Assembly (NCBI RefSeq): GCF_900637025.1
Contig: NZ_LR134336.1
Location: 698,001 to 762,000, forward strand
Direction: 5' to 3'
Length of the DNA stretch: 64,000 bases
From: Streptococcus oralis ATCC 35037
GTDB taxonomy: Bacteria; Bacillota; Bacilli; Lactobacillales; Streptococcaceae
Of this stretch, positions 58,972 through 64,000 are shown in pieces. Under the pieces are notes generated by a model, which made no database searches, was not told the DNA's origin, and saw only the letters and a list, made by a program, of their open reading frames with translations. The position numbers were made by a program, and so were the translations under genes. Every line of letters begins with the position of its first letter. The stretch's first letter is position 1.

Positions 58972-61668
58972 ATGTCTCTTCAAAAATTAGAAAACTATAG
59001 TAATAAAGCAGTCGTCCAAGAAGAAGTCTTGATTCTGACTGAGCTATTAGAAGATATCACAAAGAATATGCTAGCGCCAGAAACCTTTGAAAAGATTATC
59101 CAGTTGAAGGAATTATCAACTAGCGAGAATTATCAAGGGCTCAATGACCTAGTGACCAGTCTTTCGAATGAAGAAATGATTTACATTTCACGCTATTTCT
59201 CAATCCTTCCACTTTTGATTAATATCTCTGAGGATGTGGATTTGGCCTATGAAATCAATCACCAAAACAATGTGGACCAAGACTATCTAGGAAAACTATC
59301 TACAACGATTAAGATGGTAGCTGAAAAAGAAAATGCAGCCGAAATTTTAGAAAAGTTAAATGTCGTTCCTGTCTTGACCGCTCATCCAACGCAAGTACAA
59401 CGCAAGAGTATGCTGGACTTGACCAACCATATCCATACGCTTTTGCGCAAGTACCGTGATGTCAAACTTGGTTTGATTAATAAAGAAAAATGGCACACGG
59501 ATCTCCGTCGTTACATTGAAATTATCATGCAGACGGACATGATTCGTGAGAAAAAATTGAAAGTAACCAACGAAATCACCAACGTGATGGAGTACTACCA
59601 AAGTTCTTTCCTGAATGCTGTTCCGCGTTTGACAGCTGAGTATAAAAAATTGGCTAAAGAACAAGGTATCGAGCTTGAGCATCCAAAACCAATTACCATG
59701 GGGATGTGGATTGGAGGAGACCGTGATGGAAATCCTTTCGTAACAGCGGAAACCCTCAATAAATCAGCCTTGACTCAGTGCGAAGTCATCATGAACTACT
59801 ATGATGAAAAGATTTATAATCTTTATCGTGAATTTTCACTTTCAACCAGTATCGTGAATGTCAGCGACAAGGTTCGTGAGATGGCGCTGAAGTCACAAGA
59901 TAACTCCATTTATCGCGAAAAAGAACTCTATCGTCGTGCCCTCTTTGACATCCAAGCTAAGATGCAGGCTACCAAGGCTTATCTCATAGAAGACAAGGAT
60001 CTTCAGCCAAGATATGCCACTGCAGATGAATTCTATCAAGATTTGTTGGCCATTCGCGATTCTCTCCTTGAAAACAAAGGGGAATACCTGATTTCTGGAG
60101 AATTTGTCGAGTTGATGCAAGCTGTCGAAATCTTTGGTTTCTATCTTGCTTCTATTGATATGCGCCAAGATTCTAGTGTTCATGAAGCTTGTGTGGCAGA
60201 ATTGTTAGCATCCGCAGGAATCAACGACCACTATAGCGATCTGTCTGAAGACGAAAAATGTGCCCTCCTCTTAAAAGAGTTGGAAGAAGATCCTCGTATC
60301 CTCTCAGCGACTCATGCTGAAAAGTCAGAACTGCTTGAAAAAGAACTCTCTATCTTTAAAGCTGCGCGCAAGTTGAAGGATAAACTGGGTGAAAATGTTA
60401 TTCGTCAAACCATCATTTCTCACGCAACCAGTGTATCCGATATGCTTGAACTAGCCATTATGCTTAAGGAAGTCGGCTTGGTAGATGCCCAAAAAGCCCG
60501 CGTTCAGATTGTTCCCTTGTTTGAAACGATTGAGGACTTGGATCACTCAGAAGAAACCATGAGAAGATATTTCTCTCTACCTTTGGCTAAAAAATGGATT
60601 GCTTCAAAAGACAACTACCAAGAAATCATGCTTGGCTACTCTGATAGTAACAAAGACGGTGGTTACCTGTCATCATGTTGGACTCTCTATAAAGCTCAAC
60701 AACAACTGACTGCTATTGGGGATGAATTTGGCGTTAAGGTTACTTTCTTCCATGGTCGTGGTGGTACTGTGGGTCGTGGTGGTGGACCAACTTATGAAGC
60801 CATCACATCTCAACCACTCAAGTCTATTAAGGACCGTATCCGTCTGACTGAGCAAGGAGAAGTCATTGGAAATAAATACGGTAACAAAGATGCAGCCTAC
60901 TATAACCTTGAAATGCTGGTTTCTGCTGCCATTAACCGTATGATTACAAAGAAGAAGAGTGATACCAATACGTCAAATCGTTACGAAGCCATCATGGACC
61001 AAGTAGTAGACCGTAGTTATGATATCTACCGTGATTTGGTCTTTGGAAATGAACATTTCTATGACTATTTCTTTGAATCAAGTCCAATCAAGGCTATTTC
61101 AAGCTTCAATATCGGTTCGCGTCCAGCAGCTCGTAAGACCATCACTGAAATCGGCGGTTTGCGTGCTATCCCTTGGGTTTTCTCATGGTCACAAAGCCGT
61201 GTCATGTTCCCTGGCTGGTACGGAGTGGGATCAAGCTTTAAAGAGTTTATTGATCAAGATCCAAAGAATATCGAGTTCCTTCGTGATATGTACCAAAACT
61301 GGCCTTTCTTCCAATCTCTTCTTTCCAATGTGGACATGGTCTTGTCTAAGTCTAATATGAATATTGCTTTTGAATATGCCAAGCTCTGTGAAGACGAAGA
61401 AGTACAAGCTATCTACTACACTATTTTAGATGAATGGCAGTTGACTAAGGACGTTATTTTAGCTATCGAAGGTTATGACGAACTCTTGGCAGAAAACTCT
61501 TACCTAAAAGACAGTCTAAACTATCGTATGCCTTACTTTAATATCCTTAACTACATCCAGTTGGAGTTGATCAAACGTCAACGTCGCGGAGAATTGTCGG
61601 CAGACGAAGAAAAACTGATCCATACAACTATCAACGGAATTGCAACTGGTTTGCGTAATTCAGGCTGA
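58972..61668 (+). CDS. ppc: Phosphoenolpyruvate carboxylase
   Basis: An 898-residue enzyme: [13 protein letters not shown] with the catalytic His, [10 protein letters not shown], the glycine-rich loop [18 protein letters not shown], and the invariant C-terminus ending TGLRNSG. It makes oxaloacetate from PEP and bicarbonate, which is anaplerotic in streptococci with an incomplete TCA cycle. AAAGGAAAG ribosome site. Confidence 0.98.
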   Translation: MSLQKLENYSNKAVVQEEVLILTELLEDITKNMLAPETFEKIIQLKELSTSENYQGLNDLVTSLSNEEMIYISRYFSILPLLINISEDVDLAYEINHQNNVDQDYLGKLSTTIKMVAEKENAAEILEKLNVVPVLTAHPTQVQRKSMLDLTNHIHTLLRKYRDVKLGLINKEKWHTDLRRYIEIIMQTDMIREKKLKVTNEITNVMEYYQSSFLNAVPRLTAEYKKLAKEQGIELEHPKPITMGMWIGGDRDGNPFVTAETLNKSALTQCEVIMNYYDEKIYNLYREFSLSTSIVNVSDKVREMALKSQDNSIYREKELYRRALFDIQAKMQATKAYLIEDKDLQPRYATADEFYQDLLAIRDSLLENKGEYLISGEFVELMQAVEIFGFYLASIDMRQDSSVHEACVAELLASAGINDHYSDLSEDEKCALLLKELEEDPRILSATHAEKSELLEKELSIFKAARKLKDKLGENVIRQTIISHATSVSDMLELAIMLKEVGLVDAQKARVQIVPLFETIEDLDHSEETMRRYFSLPLAKKWIASKDNYQEIMLGYSDSNKDGGYLSSCWTLYKAQQQLTAIGDEFGVKVTFFHGRGGTVGRGGGPTYEAITSQPLKSIKDRIRLTEQGEVIGNKYGNKDAAYYNLEMLVSAAINRMITKKKSDTNTSNRYEAIMDQVVDRSYDIYRDLVFGNEHFYDYFFESSPIKAISSFNIGSRPAARKTITEIGGLRAIPWVFSWSQSRVMFPGWYGVGSSFKEFIDQDPKNIEFLRDMYQNWPFFQSLLSNVDMVLSKSNMNIAFEYAKLCEDEEVQAIYYTILDEWQLTKDVILAIEGYDELLAENSYLKDSLNYRMPYFNILNYIQLELIKRQRRGELSADEEKLIHTTINGIATGLRNSG

Positions 61669-61676
61669 TATTCTAC

Positions 61677-61708
61677 AAACTTCCTCTTTTTTCAAGGGGA
61701 AGTTTTTG
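61677..61708 (+). terminator. Terminator after ppc
   Basis: AAACTTCC pairs with GGGAAGTTT (one extra G) around CTTTTTTCAAG, followed by TT. Confidence 0.75.
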
Positions 61709-61736
61709 AATTGTTTAAAAAATTCTAAAAATAAGC

Positions 61737-61764
61737 TTGACAAGTAGTTGAAAAATGATATAAT
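61737..61764 (+). promoter_or_regulatory. Promoter of the trp transporter T-box transcript
   Basis: Consensus TTGACA (61737-61742), a 16-base spacer and TATAAT (61759-61764). Confidence 0.8.
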
Positions 61765-61771
61765 TTAAACA

Positions 61772-62006
61772 TTCAGAAAGTAATCATGCTCATTTTTTAG
61801 AGAGTCTGTGGTTGGTGAAAGCAGATAGATGAAATTGATGAAATTGGGCTGAATGTACTTAAGAATTTGAAATCATAAAAATTCGGTGAGCACACCTTAC
61901 AGTGCAACTCGTTATTGCGAGAAAGAGCGATAGGGATATTCCCTATAATTGAGGTGGCACCGCGCATCGACGTCCTCACACAAGTTTTTTGTGTGAGGAC
62001 TTTTTC
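61772..62006 (+). ncRNA. Tryptophan T-box leader
   Basis: The T-box core GAGGTGGCACCGCG is at 61951-61964, followed by a perfect terminator GTCCTCACAC/GTGTGAGGAC with a T-run (61971-62006). A TGG triplet at 61847-61849 in the stem I region (AAATTGGGCTGAA) is the best specifier, so uncharged tRNA-Trp should prevent termination. This fills most of the 430-base gap between ppc and trpX. The specifier was chosen by eye. Confidence 0.85.
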
Positions 62007-62098
62007 TATGGGGAGGAAAGATATTGGAATTTAAACGATGGCATCGCTTGATGATGTGATTTAAAAAGTTAAGGTAAAAGAATTAAGGAGAAAGAAAA

Positions 62099-63094
62099 AT
62101 GAAAAATAAACGTTTGATTGGAATTGTCGCTGGATTAGCAGTATTGGTGGTGGCTAGCTTGATTTATTCATCAATGAACAAGCCAGCAACTAAGGAAGAG
62201 CAAAAGGTCGCTAAGGTTGGTGTCCTTCAATTTGTTAGTCATCCATCCTTGGACTTGATTTACCAAGGGATTCAAGATGGACTAGCTGAAGAAGGATATA
62301 AGGGCGACCAAGTAAAAATCGACTTTATGAACTCTGAAGGTGATCAGAGCAAGGTTGCAACCATGAGTAAACAATTGGTAGCAAATGGAAACGATGTTGT
62401 TGTTGGGATCGCGACACCAGCTGCTCAAGGACTTGCTAGTGCTACAAAAGACCTACCTGTTATCATGGCTGCTATTACAGACCCAATCGGTGCTAACTTG
62501 GTTAAAGATTTGAAAAAACCAGGTGGCAACATTACAGGGGTGTCAGACCACAACCCAGCTGAACAGCAAGTGGAATTGATTAAAACTTTGACACCAAATG
62601 TCAAAACAATCGGTGCTCTTTACTCAAGTAGCGAAGATAACTCAAAAACACAGGTAGAAGAATTCAAGGCTTATGCTGAAAAAGCAGGTTTGACAGTCGA
62701 AACCTTTGCCGTTCCTTCGACTAACGAAATTGCTTCAACAGTCAATGTTATGACAAGCAAGGTCGATGCAATTTGGGTTCCAATTGACAACACCATCGCA
62801 TCCGCATTCTCAACAGTTGTTTCAAGCAACCAAACTGCTAAAAAGCCAATCTACCCAAGTGCTACTGCCATGGTAGAAGCAGGTGGATTAGCATCTGTAG
62901 TAGTTGACCAACACGATCTTGGAGTGGCTACTGGTAAGATGATTGCCAAAGTTTTGAAAGGTGAAAAACCAGCTGATACGCCAGTTAATGTCTTTTCAAC
63001 TGGTAAGTCAGTGATTAATAAAAAACTAGCGCAGGAACTTGGTATCACCATTCCTGAGTCCGTTCTAAAAGAAGCAGGACAAGTGATTGAATAA
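62099..63094 (+). CDS. trpX: Tryptophan ABC transporter substrate-binding protein TrpX
   Basis: A 331-residue protein with an N-terminal membrane anchor (about 5-25) and a DUF534/ABC substrate-binding domain (KVGVLQFVSHPSLDLIYQGI; FMNSEGDQSKVATMSKQL). There is no lipobox Cys, so it appears to be anchored by the uncleaved helix. The Trp T-box upstream supports tryptophan as the ligand. trpY begins 66 bases downstream after a hairpin. Confidence 0.88.
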   Translation: MKNKRLIGIVAGLAVLVVASLIYSSMNKPATKEEQKVAKVGVLQFVSHPSLDLIYQGIQDGLAEEGYKGDQVKIDFMNSEGDQSKVATMSKQLVANGNDVVVGIATPAAQGLASATKDLPVIMAAITDPIGANLVKDLKKPGGNITGVSDHNPAEQQVELIKTLTPNVKTIGALYSSSEDNSKTQVEEFKAYAEKAGLTVETFAVPSTNEIASTVNVMTSKVDAIWVPIDNTIASAFSTVVSSNQTAKKPIYPSATAMVEAGGLASVVVDQHDLGVATGKMIAKVLKGEKPADTPVNVFSTGKSVINKKLAQELGITIPESVLKEAGQVIE

Positions 63095-63101
63095 AGATAA
63101 A

Positions 63102-63135
63102 GGAGGAGCTGGACACATCTCCTCCCATTTTTACT
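63102..63135 (+). terminator. Intercistronic hairpin between trpX and trpY
   Basis: GGAGGAG (63102-63108) pairs with CTCCTCC (about 63119-63125), followed by CATTTTTACT. A short T-run: likely a weak terminator or an mRNA-processing/stabilising hairpin that sets the ratio of binding protein to permease. Confidence 0.55.
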
Positions 63136-63159
63136 AAAGAAAGAAATGAGTGAAAGATT

Positions 63160-64000
63160 ATGATAGTATCCATTATTTCTCAGGGGATGGTCTGGGCGAT
63201 TTTAGGTTTGGGAATCTTTATGACTTTTCGAATTTTGAATTTCCCTGATATGACTACTGAGGGCTCTTTTCCTCTTGGGGGAGCAGTAGCTGTAACCTTG
63301 ATAACACAGGGAGTCAATCCATTCTTAGCGACCTTAGCTGCAGTAGGAGCGGGCTGTTTAGCTGGTATGGCGACGGGACTCTTATATACAAAAGGAAAAA
63401 TCCCAACTCTCTTATCAGGGATTTTAGTCATGACTTCCTGCCATTCCATCATGCTCATGATTATGGGACGTGCCAACTTGGGGCTTCTTGGGACCAAGCA
63501 AATTCAAGATGTCTTGCCTTTTGATTCGGATCTCAATCAACTCCTGACTGGATTAATCTTTGTAGCTCTTGTAATTGGTCTCATGCTCTTTTTCCTTGAT
63601 ACCAAACTAGGTCAGGCCTACATCGCTACAGGTGACAATCCCGATATGGCTCGTAGCTTTGGTATCAATACGGGTCGTATGGAACTCATGGGCTTGGTTC
63701 TCTCAAATGGGATTATCGCGCTTGCAGGAGCCTTAATTGCTCAACAAGAAGGATATGCAGATGTTTCTCGAGGAATCGGCGTGATTGTCGTAGGGCTTGC
63801 TAGCTTGATTATTGGTGAGGTTTTGTTCAAGAGTTTGACCCTGGCAGAGCGACTCATGACCATCGTTGTAGGGTCTATTGCTTATCAATTCCTCGTTTGG
63901 GGAGTGATTGCTCTTGGGTTTAATACAAGTTATCTTCGTTTGTACAGCGCCTTGATTTTGGCAGTTTGTCTCATGATTCCAACCTTCAAAAGCAAATACC
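63160..64000 (+). CDS. trpY: Tryptophan ABC transporter permease TrpY (5' part)
   Basis: The frame starts at ATG 63160 and runs off the window after 280 codons. It is a BPD_transp_2-type permease (LivH/ribose family): ILNFPDMTTEGSFPLGGAV, FGINTGRMELMGLVLSNGI and RGIGVIVVGLASLIIGE with about eight hydrophobic segments. The ribosome site is weak (GTGAAAG). With TrpX it forms the T-box-controlled transporter; an ATPase gene is expected beyond the window. Confidence 0.85.
   Translation, partial: MIVSIISQGMVWAILGLGIFMTFRILNFPDMTTEGSFPLGGAVAVTLITQGVNPFLATLAAVGAGCLAGMATGLLYTKGKIPTLLSGILVMTSCHSIMLMIMGRANLGLLGTKQIQDVLPFDSDLNQLLTGLIFVALVIGLMLFFLDTKLGQAYIATGDNPDMARSFGINTGRMELMGLVLSNGIIALAGALIAQQEGYADVSRGIGVIVVGLASLIIGEVLFKSLTLAERLMTIVVGSIAYQFLVWGVIALGFNTSYLRLYSALILAVCLMIPTFKSKY

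Overview
The window is a low-GC Gram-positive chromosome segment from a Mitis-group Streptococcus, close to S. pneumoniae/S. mitis. The basis is recognisable gene content (PavA/RqcH, PmrA, CiaRH, LytB with choline-binding repeats, ComEA/ComEC and CoiA behind ComX boxes, TrmFO, PrsA) and strong strepto-type SD and -10 signals. Nearly everything is on the + strand; only ald, a DUF3270 gene and pavA are on the minus strand. No rRNA, tRNA, CRISPR array, insertion sequence or prophage was seen. Compared with the pneumococcal order as I remember it, the segment looks mosaic: blocks around pyrH-lytB, pepN-ciaRH, rpiA-deoD, pavA-prsA and ftsW-ppc lie next to each other.

Layout. 1-6.8 kb: yabA end, rsmI, trmFO, pyrH-frr, cvfB, a GrpB-family gene, a YozE-like gene and phoH. 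6.9-11.7 kb: ald (minus), a GNAT acetyltransferase, then the competence operon comEA-comEC behind a com-box. 11.7-13.1 kb: infC-rpmI-rplT with an L20-type leader and an apparent ATA start for infC. 13.2-17.7 kb: an accessory Hsp70 (HscC-like) plus a large membrane J-domain protein with an HPE instead of HPD motif. 17.8-20.2 kb: gloA and pyrK-pyrDb behind a PyrR attenuator. 20.3-23.8 kb: lytB and a surface NRGH nuclease lipoprotein. 23.8-26.5 kb: five packed small genes (DUF2829/Tad2-like, SDR, Nudix, an isolated PEP-utilising-enzyme TIM barrel, ASCH). 26.7-33.8 kb: pepN, ciaRH, DUF3270 and an HrtBA-like ABC exporter with a long structured leader.

33.9-41.2 kb: a U32 (TrhP-like) protein, then nucleoside salvage (rpiA, deoB, DUF1697, punA, a glutamine amidotransferase, deoD) and a sirtuin gene. 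The sirtuin gene is bracketed by a 40-bp direct repeat of the deoD 3' end, which looks like a recombination footprint. 41.2-57.5 kb: pavA (minus), ybeY-dgkA-era-mutM-coaE-pmrA-rpmG, secG, rnr-smpB-tehB, a stand-alone Card1/Can2-like (DUF1887) nuclease, coiA, pepF, a TrmR-like methyltransferase and prsA. 57.7-64 kb: ftsW, ppc and a tryptophan T-box controlling trpX and trpY (cut by the window end).

The most interesting non-core items are the Hsp70/J-protein pair, the CRISPR-orphan Card1-like nuclease next to coiA, the sirtuin insertion at deoD, the five-gene nucleotide-related operon, and two unexplained structured intergenic regions (31.8-32.06 kb and 39.0-39.4 kb).
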